This document shows positions 23,755 through 34,238 of a stretch of DNA of 64,000 nt, one piece after another. Position 1 is the stretch's first letter. The number at the start of each line of letters is the position of its first letter. The position numbers were made by a program, and so were the translations under genes. Source of the stretch: CBDFJH01 sp965198095 (GTDB lineage: Bacteria; Latescibacterota; UBA2968; GCA-2709665). A model generated the notes under the pieces. The model did not search any database, had not been told where the DNA came from, and saw only the letters and a list, made by a program, of their open reading frames with translations. The stretch covers positions 1,798,001 through 1,862,000 of the forward strand of contig OZ240239.1 of the NCBI GenBank assembly GCA_965198095.1, given 5' to 3'.

Positions 23755-25155
23755 CTACGCAAGAGCAAACTGCTCCTCGGTCGGTTCCGCTCAGCAATAC
23801 CAGGGCTCTGTCAGGTAGGGAACCGTCGCCAGGCATCGTTGGATCCCGGGGTCGTAATCCGGATGGGTGTGGGCCAGAGGGGGGTTCGCACCCTGCCAGA
23901 CCGCCCCGAACGTCTCTCTCCTGGACGCCGTCCCGGCCAAACCCCCTTTGACGATTTCACTGACCTCCTCCTGCAGTCGATCGACCGCCGGGTCCGGATG
24001 CTTCCACGGGTAGCTCAGGCTCGCCGGATGGAAGGGCGCGATCACGTCCCGAATGTCGTCGAGCGCCAGGAGTCGGGAGCCTTCCGGGATCAGAAGACGA
24101 ATGGCCAACTGAGCGGGTGAGACGTGCTCGATCAGCTCGAGGTCGCTGAGCGTTTGCAGGAAATCGGCGTAGCCGTCGCGCGTCGTCCAGGGCGAAAACG
24201 GGATGAACGTGGGGTTCAGAGTGATCCCGTGCGCTCGGCAGAGCTGGAGCGCCTGGAGAAAGTCTTCTCGCGTATGACCCTTTTCCAGCAGGAGGAGGAC
24301 CGGATCGTCGAACGACTCCACGGCCGTCGTGATGATCTTGCAGCCTGTCTCTTTCAGGACGGCGAGCTGTTTTTCGTGCTTGAGGAGATGCTCCACCTTG
24401 ATCGTCGCGTCGTAGGTGAGGCCCGGGAAGGCTTCGTGGAGGGTCTCAACCACCCGAAGCGCGTGGCCGATGCCGTTCAGAAAATCGGGATCCCCGAACG
24501 TGATGTGCCTGGCCCCCGCGGAGACCTGCCGGCGGATGTCCTCCAACACGATTTCCGGCTGAACGATCCGGAACTTGCCGTCGTAAACCGGGACGACGGG
24601 GCAGTGGCGGCAGAGGTGCTTACAGCCCCGGCTGGCCTCCGCATAGCCGACCTCTTTTTCTGAACCGTCGACGTCCTTGAGCCGGGCATAGCTGGAGAGG
24701 GGGGGCAGGCCGGTTCTGTCGGGGACCCGGTGCTGCTGTCGCTCCAAGGAGACGACCGGCTCCGGCTGCGGTCCTCGGATCGATCCTGAATCGCGGAGGG
24801 ATTGAGCTAGGTGAAGGAGCCCGGCCTCGAATTCGCCCCCAAGGATCGTCTGGGCGCCCAAATTTCGAAGATAGGGTTCGTTCACGGAGGCGTAGAGCCC
24901 GTAGAAACAGATGTGAGCGCCGGGATTTTGAGCCTTTACGCGCTCCAGGACCGGCACGGCGAGGCGGGTTGCGGTGTGCATGGGGATGTAGAACGCGACG
25001 AGATCGGCTCGGCGCACCGCCGCTTCGGGCAGATCTTGCACCGAGAGGTCAGAGAGGGCGACCTCCATTCCGACGCGCCGCAACCAGGCGGCCGGAGAGG
25101 CCAGACCGAAAGGCTGACGGCCCAGCTCGTAAGTCGAAATCAGAACGACTTTCAG
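23755..25155 (-). CDS. CUAEP-tail radical SAM selenoprotein (UGA read as selenocysteine)
   Basis: About 466 residues if the in-frame TGA at 23793-23791 is read as selenocysteine. After WYC the frame continues U-A-E-P and eight more residues (TEEQFALA) to TAG at 23755, exactly the tail that names the CUAEP/CCAEP-tail radical SAM family. The N-terminal B12-binding-like domain begins STYELGRQPFGLASPAAWL; this conserved stretch lies upstream of the first ATG (25083) and can only start at a rare CTG (25155) in KVVLISTYELG context. The radical SAM motif is C-x3-C-x2-C in GCKHLCRHCPV. A 7-bp hairpin 13 bases after UGA is a candidate SECIS element. It is preceded by nfuA and followed by a small unknown gene. 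The reaction is unknown. Confidence 0.85.
23761..23777 (-). promoter_or_regulatory. candidate bacterial SECIS hairpin
   Basis: On the minus strand AGGAGCA-GTT-TGCTCTT forms a 7-bp stem (one G-U pair) with a GUU loop, starting 13 bases after the UGA at 23793-23791. Bacterial SECIS elements are short stem-loops at about this distance with G and U in the apical loop, read by SelB. The position and shape fit; function is inferred. Confidence 0.55.
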
Positions 25156-25195
25156 AGCTGGGCCGTCGGCCTTTCCGGCGCTGATGTGCGTTCCC

Positions 25196-25777
25196 CTATT
25201 TGGTCGGCTGATAATAGGGATTTCTTCCGTCTGCGTGCTCGGTAACGTCCATGATTTGCTCGATCTCCGGAACCGCCTCTTTGATCATTACTTCAACACC
25301 CTGCTTGAGTGTGACATCGACCATGCCGCACCCTTGACATCCCCCTCCGAACTGGACGTAGGCGACGTTGTCCTTAACGTCTACCAAAGAGATGAATCCT
25401 CCGTGGGAGGCCACGCCCGGATTGATTTTATCGTCGATGATCTGCTGAACCTTCTCCGCGGCCGTGCCCTTCAAGTGGGGCGGGACCCGGTTCGGGTTGT
25501 CTATTTTGAAACCCCTTCCGGTGAGCCCGTCCATGAAGTCGAGCTTAATGTCCCGGCAATAGGGCGCGCTGCCGGAATCGACGTAAATGTTGAAGCCCTC
25601 GAACGCGATGACTTCGTCGTCGGGGGTTTCCTGGCCCTCCGCAAGGAAAGCCAATCGGTAGTTCGCCTGGAGGGGAGACGTGGCCTCGGCCTTCACCCTG
25701 ACGCCAAGCACTTTGGCATCCTGGCTTTCTATCAGCTTGGCGATCTCCCTCTGCGCAACCTCGGTAACGGTAACCAT
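25196..25777 (-). CDS. nfuA: Fe-S cluster carrier NfuA
   Basis: 193 residues with a HesB/IscA-like N-terminal domain (about 1-100) that has lost the usual IscA cysteines apart from YCRDIKLD, and a NifU C-terminal domain (about 105-190) with the cluster-binding C147 and C150 in GGGCQGCGMVDVTL. NfuA accepts [4Fe-4S] clusters from the Suf scaffold and delivers them to client proteins. GGAGGA lies six bases before the ATG. The start codon is 2 bases after the stop of the nuoB paralogue, so the two are translationally linked. The downstream gene is a radical SAM enzyme, a possible client. Confidence 0.9.
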   Translation of the reverse strand: MVTVTEVAQREIAKLIESQDAKVLGVRVKAEATSPLQANYRLAFLAEGQETPDDEVIAFEGFNIYVDSGSAPYCRDIKLDFMDGLTGRGFKIDNPNRVPPHLKGTAAEKVQQIIDDKINPGVASHGGFISLVDVKDNVAYVQFGGGCQGCGMVDVTLKQGVEVMIKEAVPEIEQIMDVTEHADGRNPYYQPTK

Positions 25778-25779
25778 CT

Positions 25780-26295
25780 CTATCCTCCGGCAGGTGGTAG
25801 GACAGCCTCACCTTGGCCGTCCCTTTGGGTCGGATGTTCCCGGTCGATCTTTTCTTGAATCTTCATCAGCGCGTAGAGCAGATCCTCGGGGCGAGGGGGA
25901 CAGCCCGGGACGTAGACATCTACGGGAAGAAACTGATCTACGCCCTGAACGAGGGTATACGTGTTGAAGACGCCTCCGGAGGAGGCACAGGCCCCCATGG
26001 AGATCACCCACTTCGGATCGGGCATTTGATCGTAAATCTTCTTGAGCACGGGCATCATCTTGAGGGAGATGCGGCCGGACACAATAAGCAGGTCAGACTG
26101 CCTCGGAGAGAAACGGACGGCCTCGGCGCCGAATCGGGCCATGTCAAACCGCCCGGAGAGCGTGGCCATCATTTCGATTGCGCAGCAGGCGGTGCCGAAG
26201 GGCATCGGCCACAGCGAGCTCTTCCGCGCCCAGTTGATCATCCTGTCCAGCGTGGTCGAAATGACGTTCTCGCCCAGATTCGTCTCCAAACCCAT
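25780..26295 (-). CDS. NuoB paralogue (complex I 20-kDa subunit) in the suf operon
   Basis: 171 residues. The N2-cluster ligands of NuoB are present: C37-C38 in TACCAIEMM, C103 in SMGACASSGG and C132 in VPGCPPRPED. The main operon has its own nuoB (33750-34235), and the two clearly belong to the same family but differ at the termini and in the loops, so this is a second, diverged copy. It has GGAGA upstream and sits between the Rrf2 regulator and nfuA. It could replace NuoB in an alternative complex I, or serve a hydrogenase-like module; no matching NuoC/NuoD partner is nearby on this strand. Confidence 0.85.
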   Translation of the reverse strand: MGLETNLGENVISTTLDRMINWARKSSLWPMPFGTACCAIEMMATLSGRFDMARFGAEAVRFSPRQSDLLIVSGRISLKMMPVLKKIYDQMPDPKWVISMGACASSGGVFNTYTLVQGVDQFLPVDVYVPGCPPRPEDLLYALMKIQEKIDREHPTQRDGQGEAVLPPAGG

Positions 26296-26358
26296 CTCGA
26301 TCTCCGATCGTCGGATGATGACGCGCTCAATACAAGATACGAAGAATCGGGAAACGCG

Positions 26359-26844
26359 TCAATTATCGATGACTTGAAGGACCTCGCCCGCCATCTCCTG
26401 AAAGCATCCTCTCAGCTCGCGCTCCTCACGAACAAGCAGATCCTGGAGTGTAATGCGGCCGAGCACCTGGTCGATCGCGAACTGCACGGCGTTCCAAAGC
26501 GAACGGATGGAGCAGTCTACGGAGTGGGTACAGAGCTCCACGACCCCAGTGTGCTCGTCGCAAAAGTTCGGGCCGAAGAGCCTGCCGCCCAAGACCGTGA
26601 GGACGTCGCCGACCACGATCTGATCCACCGGCCTGGAGAGACGGTAGCCGCCCGTTTGACCCCGGGTGCTTTCCACGAAGCCCCCAATCCGCAAAATGCG
26701 CATCAGCTTCGCCACGTTGGGAATCGAAAGCCCCTCGGCCTGACTGATTTCCGGAATCGTGAGGCCGCGACCGACATCGAGTTCATTCCGTCCAATCTGA
26801 ATGAGGCACCGCAGTCCGTATTCTTCCTGAGCGCTCAGCTTCAT
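26359..26844 (-). CDS. Rrf2-family Fe-S-responsive transcriptional regulator
   Basis: 161 residues. The winged helix-turn-helix of the Rrf2 family is shown by MKLSAQEEYGLRCLIQIG, PEISQAEGLSIPNVAKLMRI and TRGQTGGYRLSR. Three cysteines follow in the position used for a [2Fe-2S] cluster by IscR/RsrR/NsrR: C95, C105 and C111 (spacing x9 and x5, slightly different from IscR). It is embedded in the suf operon, so it most probably senses cluster status and controls that operon; a candidate target is the inverted repeat over the -35 box at 32890-32920. It is not the SufR type of cyanobacteria, which is a DeoR-like protein. Confidence 0.87.
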   Translation of the reverse strand: MKLSAQEEYGLRCLIQIGRNELDVGRGLTIPEISQAEGLSIPNVAKLMRILRIGGFVESTRGQTGGYRLSRPVDQIVVGDVLTVLGGRLFGPNFCDEHTGVVELCTHSVDCSIRSLWNAVQFAIDQVLGRITLQDLLVREERELRGCFQEMAGEVLQVIDN

Positions 26845-26871
26845 TCTCCAGTCCCCGTTTTGATCGAGCGT

Positions 26872-27399
26872 TTACAGCATGCCCAGCTCGAGTTTCGCGG
26901 CCTCGGACATCATATCCGGATTCCAGGAGGGCTCGAACACGAGGCTTAGAACGACGTCTTTCACGCCGGGCACGCTACGCACCTTGCTTTCCACCTCTGC
27001 GGGAAGGGTGGCTGCGGCGGGGCAATTCGGCGACGTGAGGGTCATCTTGACGTGCGCCATTCCAGACGGTTCGATCCTGGTTTCATAGATCAATCCAAGC
27101 GCATGGATGTTTACCGGAATCTCGGGATCATAGACCGTTTCGAGAATCTGCACGACCTTCTTTTCCAACTCGGTGATGTCCAAATCCGGCTCGGGTGAGG
27201 CCTCCAACCGCGCCTTGCGGTCTGCAACCTCCTCCGACTTCTGGTCCGCATAGGCGGTCAACGCCTGGATGTCGATCGGGGCCGTCTCTTCCTTCCGAGG
27301 CGTTTGATACGATTCCGCCTCTTCCGGCGGGCCGCCACGAGAGCCGAACACGCGATGCTTCAGCCGCTCGAAAAGTCGATTCGGAAATTTCGGGGCCAC
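26872..27399 (-). CDS. DUF59/MIP18-family Fe-S assembly protein (SufT-like)
   Basis: 175 residues from a GTG at 27399 with GGAGGA six bases upstream; this start avoids overlap with sufU, although the frame is open to an ATG at 27453. The DUF59 domain is in the second half: VVQILETVYDPEIPVNIHALGL is the D-P-E-I-P-V-(N/S)-(I/V) signature, with the cluster-related cysteine in TSPNCPAAATLP. SufT/MIP18 proteins help mature Fe-S proteins. The first about 75 residues are a basic, low-complexity extension not usual in SufT. It lies between sufU and the Rrf2 regulator. Confidence 0.82.
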   Translation of the reverse strand: MAPKFPNRLFERLKHRVFGSRGGPPEEAESYQTPRKEETAPIDIQALTAYADQKSEEVADRKARLEASPEPDLDITELEKKVVQILETVYDPEIPVNIHALGLIYETRIEPSGMAHVKMTLTSPNCPAAATLPAEVESKVRSVPGVKDVVLSLVFEPSWNPDMMSEAAKLELGML

Positions 27400-27427
27400 C
27401 TGTTCTCCTCCAGGCTGTTTTTTCGGG

Positions 27428-27880
27428 CTATTCCGTCGTCGCCGGTGCGCCATTTCCGTGGAGCGCCGCTTTTAGCGTGTGCCAGGCCAGGGTCGCGCAT
27501 TTGATTCGCGTCGGAAAGGCCCTTACGCCCGAGAACACGGCAAGCTTTCCCATTTCATCCAGATCCGGGGCGGCGTCATCATCGCCTGCAACGAGATCGT
27601 GGAACTTGCCGAAGAGGGCCTCGGCTTCCTCTACGCTTTGTCGCTTCAGAAGAGAGGTCATCAACGACGCCGATGCCTTCGAGATCGCACAGCCGGACCC
27701 CTGGAAAGTAATCTCCTCGATCCGGTCATCCTTCAGCTTCAAGTAGACGTTGACGTGGTCGCCACAGAGGGGGTTGTAGCCTTCCGCCGATCGATCGGCA
27801 TCTGCGAGCGCCCTGAAATTGCGAGGGCTTTTGTTGTGATCCAGAATGATCTGCTGGTAGAGCTCACGCAGGTCGAGCAT
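27428..27880 (-). CDS. sufU: Fe-S scaffold / sulfurtransferase SufU
   Basis: 150 residues from ATG 27880, one base after the sufS stop. SufU accepts sulfur from SufS and passes it to SufBCD. The zinc/sulfur-binding cysteines are in YNPLCGDHVN, GSGCAISKAS and RIKCATLAW, with the conserved aspartate of CGD, as in the SufU rather than IscU subgroup; the insertion between the second and third cysteine regions (about residues 80-105) is also typical of SufU. MLDLRELYQQIILDHNKSPRN is the standard N-terminus. It is cotranscribed with the other suf genes. Confidence 0.92.
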   Translation of the reverse strand: MLDLRELYQQIILDHNKSPRNFRALADADRSAEGYNPLCGDHVNVYLKLKDDRIEEITFQGSGCAISKASASLMTSLLKRQSVEEAEALFGKFHDLVAGDDDAAPDLDEMGKLAVFSGVRAFPTRIKCATLAWHTLKAALHGNGAPATTE

Positions 27881-27881
27881 G

Positions 27882-29159
27882 TCAGAATATCTCCCGCACC
27901 TTATAGAGACCTCGGGCCAGGGCGTCGATGTCGTGCCTGGTGTTGTAGCACGCGATGGCTGCACGGGTGGTCGCGGAAATCCCGAAGCGCCGCATCAAGG
28001 GTTGTGCACAGTGATGACCGGCTCGGACAGCGATGCCTTCCTGGTCAAGAACGGTCCCGATATCGTGTGGGTGGATGCCTTCGACGACGAACGAAAGGAC
28101 GCTCACCTTTTTGTCTGCCGTACCGATAAGCCTGAGATCCGGTATGTCCGAGAGGATCTGCGTGGCATACGAGAGGAGGTCCGCTTCATAGGCCGCGGCG
28201 TCGTTCAGACCGATCTCTGCCAGGTAGTCGATGGCCGCCCCGAGCCCGATTCCGCCGGCGATCTGAGGCGTGCCGGCCTCGAATTTATTGGGGGGCTCGG
28301 CGTAGGTCGTCTTTTCAAAGGTGACAGACCGGATCATACTCCCCCCTCCCTGGTAAGGGGGCATGGACTCGAGGTGCTCCGCCTTTCCGTAGAGCACGCC
28401 GATGCCCGTCGGGCCGTAAAGTTTATGCCCGGAGAAGGCGTAGAAATCGCAATCCAGAGCCTGGACGTCGACTTCCAGATGAGGAACGGCCTGCGCACCG
28501 TCGAAAAGCACGGGGACGCCTCGTTCGTGGGCCAGGTTCACGATATCGGAAGCCGGATTGAGGGTGCCGAGGACGTTTGAAACGTGCGCGACCGAGACGA
28601 GCTTCGTTCGCGGGGTGAGCAGCTTTTCATATTCCTCCAACAACAGCTCTCCGCGGTCGTTGATCGGAATGACGCGAAGCCTCGCGCCCTTCTCTTCACA
28701 GAGCATCTGCCAGGGAACGATGTTGGAGTGGTGTTCCATTTCGGAGATAAGGATCTCGTCGCCCGTTCCCACCTGCCGCCTGCCGAAGGTCTGTGCGACG
28801 AGATTGATCCCTTCGGTTGTGCCGCGCACGAAGACGATCTCCTTGTCGTGCGTTGCGTTCAAGAAACGCCCAACCCTGTGGCGCGCTCCTTCGTAGGCAT
28901 CGGTGGCGACTTGGCTCAGGTGGTGCACCCCTCGGTGAACGTTGGCGTTTTCGAGCGCGTAGTAGCGATGAAGGGCGTGGATCACGCGCCGCGGTTTCTG
29001 GGCCGTGGCCGCATTGTCCAGATAGACCAGGGGCTTGCCCCTTACCCGCTGCCCGAGGATCGGAAAATCAGCGCGAACCGCTTCCGCGTCGAACGGTCCC
29101 GGTCTCTGGACCCGCGGGAAGGAGGGATCCTCCGCGAGGATGTGGGACGGCAGACTCAT
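27882..29159 (-). CDS. sufS: cysteine desulfurase SufS
   Basis: 425 residues. PLP enzyme that removes sulfur from cysteine. The Schiff-base lysine is K246 in FSGHKLYGPTG and the persulfide-forming C384 is in VRAGHHCAQPLM, the group II (SufS) context. EMEHHSNIVPW and NKFEAGTPQIAG are further family marks. An N-terminal extension of about 25 residues precedes VRADFPILG. Its stop is followed after one base by sufU, and it starts 12 bases after sufD, so the genes are one operon. Confidence 0.94.
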   Translation of the reverse strand: MSLPSHILAEDPSFPRVQRPGPFDAEAVRADFPILGQRVRGKPLVYLDNAATAQKPRRVIHALHRYYALENANVHRGVHHLSQVATDAYEGARHRVGRFLNATHDKEIVFVRGTTEGINLVAQTFGRRQVGTGDEILISEMEHHSNIVPWQMLCEEKGARLRVIPINDRGELLLEEYEKLLTPRTKLVSVAHVSNVLGTLNPASDIVNLAHERGVPVLFDGAQAVPHLEVDVQALDCDFYAFSGHKLYGPTGIGVLYGKAEHLESMPPYQGGGSMIRSVTFEKTTYAEPPNKFEAGTPQIAGGIGLGAAIDYLAEIGLNDAAAYEADLLSYATQILSDIPDLRLIGTADKKVSVLSFVVEGIHPHDIGTVLDQEGIAVRAGHHCAQPLMRRFGISATTRAAIACYNTRHDIDALARGLYKVREIF

Positions 29160-29171
29160 CTATCGTGGCCT

Positions 29172-30509
29172 TTACCCCTGAGGGAGGATTGGAGAACGTT
29201 CGAGCTTCGCCTTGACCCAGTCGTTCAGACGCGTCCGCACGGCGTCAATTCGGACGTTGTCCAGGATCTCGTCCGCAAACGCCTGGATCATAACCTGCCG
29301 GGCGGTTTCGGGCCCGACGCCTCGAGACCGGAGATAAAAGATGGCCTTTTCGTCGATCTGTCCGATCGTGGCTCCGTGAGAACATTTGACGTCGTCCGCG
29401 TAGATCTCGAGCTGGGGTTTCGCGACGACCGAAGCGTCATCGGAGAGAAGCAGGTTCTGGTTGGTCTGGTAGGCGTCCGTCTTTTGCGCGGTCTGATGGA
29501 CGTAGATTTTGCCACGAAAGACCCCCTTCGACCTCCCGTTCAGGATGCCTTTAAAGAACTCGTGGCTGGTGCAGTGCGGCGCCACGTGCTCGATCAACGT
29601 GTGGTTGTCCACGTGCTCGGACGCGTCGAGCAGGTAGAAGCCGTTTACCGTCGCTTCCCCCCCCTCGCCGGCCAGTCGGGCGTTCACTTCGTTCCGGACG
29701 AGACGTCCTCCGAGTGAGATCGTGTGGGTGGAGACGTTGCTGGCGCCGCCCTGAGAGGTCTGTGTGGTGGCGACGTGAAAGGCCGCTTCGTTCTCCAGAA
29801 CGAGTTTATAGTGATCGACAACCGAACCTTCCCCCGCTACGATCTCGGTGACCGCATTCGTGAAGTAAGGGGCGTTCCCGAATCCGACGTAAGTTTCAAC
29901 GATCGAGAGCGCGCCGTGCGCTTCCGTAAGGACGAGGCAGCGGGGGTGGGAGACGATCGGCCGTTCGTCTGCGGTCGAAACAAAAAGGATGTGGACAGGC
30001 GCGTCGAACGCGACGTTCCTCGGAACGTGGACAAAGGCGCCGTCGTGGACGAAGGCGGTGTTGAGCGCGGTGAACGTCTGGGCTTCATAGTCTGCGTATT
30101 GGCCCAGGTGTTTGGACAGGAGGGTGTCTTCCGGGTCGAGGTCGGCGCTTAAGCTGCCCGCTCTGGCTCCGTCGGGCAGGTGCTCGAGCGACGAAAGCTC
30201 CGGGGCGTAGCGTCCGTTCACGAAGACCAGCTGGATGGCGTCGTAAGCGAACGGTTCGATCTGCTCCGGGCCCACCGCAACCGGCCTGCCTCTGAGCGCC
30301 GGTTGGAACCGCGTCGCGACGATGGGCGCCGCGTTCGTGTAGCGCCACGCCTCGTCGCCCGTCGTCGGAAAATCCAGGCGCTCAAACCGATCGGCGGCCT
30401 GCCTGCGCAGACTGCGGAGGGGGAAGCGGTCGGCTCCGTTCAGACCTCTCTCGAACGCCCTGTGGGCGGAAAGGTAGGCTTCTTTTGTTTGGGCCGCGGG
30501 CCGTGCCAT
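29172..30509 (-). CDS. sufD: Fe-S assembly scaffold subunit SufD
   Basis: 445 residues, AGGAG before the ATG. The C-terminal half is the SufBD parallel beta-helix core (NVSTHTISLGGRLVRNEVNA, VHQTAQKTDAYQTNQNLLLS, VKCSHGATIGQIDEKAIFYL); the conserved cysteine and histidine in KCSHGA lie at the SufB-SufD interface. The N-terminal helical domain includes RLDFPTTGDEAWRYTN (the D-E-x-W-(K/R)-(Y/F)-T motif). It forms SufBC2D with its upstream neighbours. The position between sufC and sufS is the standard order. Confidence 0.93.
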   Translation of the reverse strand: MARPAAQTKEAYLSAHRAFERGLNGADRFPLRSLRRQAADRFERLDFPTTGDEAWRYTNAAPIVATRFQPALRGRPVAVGPEQIEPFAYDAIQLVFVNGRYAPELSSLEHLPDGARAGSLSADLDPEDTLLSKHLGQYADYEAQTFTALNTAFVHDGAFVHVPRNVAFDAPVHILFVSTADERPIVSHPRCLVLTEAHGALSIVETYVGFGNAPYFTNAVTEIVAGEGSVVDHYKLVLENEAAFHVATTQTSQGGASNVSTHTISLGGRLVRNEVNARLAGEGGEATVNGFYLLDASEHVDNHTLIEHVAPHCTSHEFFKGILNGRSKGVFRGKIYVHQTAQKTDAYQTNQNLLLSDDASVVAKPQLEIYADDVKCSHGATIGQIDEKAIFYLRSRGVGPETARQVMIQAFADEILDNVRIDAVRTRLNDWVKAKLERSPILPQG

Positions 30510-30524
30510 GGTTGCGCTGTTCTC

Positions 30525-31298
<774 letters not shown>

Positions 31299-31317
31299 GC
31301 GTGTTCCTCCTGCTCTC

Positions 31318-32784
<1,467 letters not shown>

Positions 32785-32878
32785 GCGAAGGGTCCCTTTC
32801 TCCAAAGGTTGGAATGGCGGAGAAACCGGACGTTTCTTACGTTAACGCTCGTGGGCTGGTCCCGCCTCCAGACCCCAC

Positions 32879-32907
32879 AACATAACTTAACCACACTTTA
32901 TTGTCAA
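32879..32907 (-). promoter_or_regulatory. sigma70 promoter of the suf operon with overlapping dyad
   Basis: On the minus strand a consensus TTGACA (32907-32902) is followed after 17 bases by TATGTT (32884-32879). The -35 box lies within a dyad, CACTTTA (plus strand, from 32893) and TAAAAGTG (ending at about 32918), a candidate binding site for the Rrf2 regulator encoded in the operon. Confidence 0.7.
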
Positions 32908-33044
32908 GTTTAAAAGTGGCGTCCGCGCCCTTCTCTAATTTTTTTTATAAGATAATGTTATAATTAGACATATATCCTCTCACCGCAGGGTCGAAAAGGA
33001 GACCGGAGCGGGAGGCGCCCGGGCCGCCGTTAAGCGTTTTCTAC

Positions 33045-33074
33045 TTGACAGGCGCCCACACGATTAGGTATTTT
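33045..33074 (+). promoter_or_regulatory. sigma70 promoter of the nuo operon
   Basis: Consensus TTGACA (33045-33050), an 18-base spacer and TATTTT (33069-33074). The nuoA start codon is 81 bases downstream. Confidence 0.6.
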
Positions 33075-33154
33075 AAAATTCATTCCAAAATCTGCGTAAC
33101 CTTTTGTTTTTTTCGGTATTTCCCTACTTCACATCTGGCTTTGAGGATCGTCTT

Positions 33155-33544
33155 ATGCTGTTTGATTATGCTAATGTGTTGATATTTCTGGGCATTGGCG
33201 CCTTTTTTATCGTTTTCAACCTGTTTATGGGGAGTCTCATCCGCCCCAAGAACCCCTCGCCCGAGAAACTGAGCACGTATGAGTGCGGCGAGGAGCCGGT
33301 CGGGGGCTCCTGGATCCAGTTCAACATTCGGTTCTACATCGTTGCCCTCGTGTTTATCATCTTCGACGTGGAGATCGTCTTCCTTTACCCGTGGGCTGTC
33401 GTGGTGAAGGACCTGATGGCCTACGGTTGGTTCGCGTTCGTGGAGATGATGATCTTTGTGTCGATTCTCCTCGTCGGTTTGGCCTATGCGTGGAAGAAGG
33501 GGGCGCTGGAGTGGGTGCGCGCCCAGGCCCCAAGCTCGCGTTGA
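33155..33544 (+). CDS. nuoA: NADH-quinone oxidoreductase subunit A
   Basis: 129 residues from ATG 33155 (GAGGA eight bases before); upstream in-frame codons would lack a ribosome site. Three membrane helices, with the conserved loop YECGEEPVGGSWIQFNIRFY and FDVEIVFLYPWAV. NuoA is a small membrane subunit at the junction of the peripheral and membrane arms. A gap of 205 bases before nuoB, without a recognised gene, is unusual, since nuoA and nuoB are normally almost adjacent; nuoB has its own strong ribosome site. Confidence 0.93.
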   Translation: MLFDYANVLIFLGIGAFFIVFNLFMGSLIRPKNPSPEKLSTYECGEEPVGGSWIQFNIRFYIVALVFIIFDVEIVFLYPWAVVVKDLMAYGWFAFVEMMIFVSILLVGLAYAWKKGALEWVRAQAPSSR

Positions 33545-33749
33545 GTTGTGGCCGTTGTCGAAGCGCTGAACACACGGCGCCGCGCCCATCAGTCTCCCAC
33601 GCGCAATTCCGGAGTCTCGCGCGACTGACCGGTCGGCGTGTTGAGGCAGGCGCCCATCCGGGTCCTGGCTTCCCGCGACGCCGATACGCCGTTCCCCGTG
33701 ACTCCAGCCCCAGCTTGGTTTCTTATCTTACTTAGGAGGTGAGTGAATC

Positions 33750-34235
33750 GTGGGTGTCGTTGAGGGCCGTTTTAACGACAACGTCATCGTGACGTCGCTC
33801 GATTACTTCATCAACTGGGCGAGGCTCTCTTCCCTGTGGCCGATGACGTTTGGGCTGGCCTGCTGCGCGATCGAGATGATGGCGACGGGTGCTTCCCGCT
33901 ACGACTGGGACAGATTGGGGCTGATTCCCAGGGCAACACCCAGGCAGTCCGATTTGATGATTGTGGCCGGTACGGTCACGCTCAAGATGGCCACGCGCGT
34001 GAAGAAACTCTACGATCAGATGGCCGAGCCACGCTACGTGATCTCCATGGGGTGCTGCGCCACCTCCGGCGGGCCTTATTGGCAGCACGGCTATCACGTC
34101 CTCAAGGGTGTGGATCGGGTCATCCCGGTAGACGTCTACGTGCCGGGCTGTCCGCCGCGCCCCGAGTCGCTCCTCGAGGGCGTCTTGAAGCTTCAAGAGA
34201 AAATCCGCCATCAGTCGATTGCGAAGGTGGGATGA
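33750..34235 (+). CDS. nuoB: NADH-quinone oxidoreductase subunit B
   Basis: 161 residues from a GTG with AGGAGGTGA upstream. It binds cluster N2, the last Fe-S cluster before quinone: C38-C39 in LACCAIEMM, C102-C103 in SMGCCATSGG and C134 in VPGCPPRPES. It differs from the paralogue at 25780-26295, for example in GCCATSGGPYWQHGYHVLKG, and is the copy expected to work in the complex encoded here. nuoC follows after three bases. Confidence 0.94.
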   Translation: MGVVEGRFNDNVIVTSLDYFINWARLSSLWPMTFGLACCAIEMMATGASRYDWDRLGLIPRATPRQSDLMIVAGTVTLKMATRVKKLYDQMAEPRYVISMGCCATSGGPYWQHGYHVLKGVDRVIPVDVYVPGCPPRPESLLEGVLKLQEKIRHQSIAKVG

Positions 34236-34238
34236 GCC

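Larger units (their letters stand above)
32785..33154. other. divergent suf-nuo regulatory region
   Basis: 370 bases between sufB (minus) and nuoA (plus). It holds one good promoter in each direction (32879-32907 minus; 33045-33074 plus), an imperfect inverted repeat over the suf -35 box, and a very AT-rich core at 32936-32975. No gene was seen. Confidence 0.6.

Noticed and set aside
33545..33749. Gap between nuoA and nuoB examined for a missing small gene
   Set aside because: No frame with a ribosome site or recognisable product was found; only the nuoB ribosome site at the end is clear.
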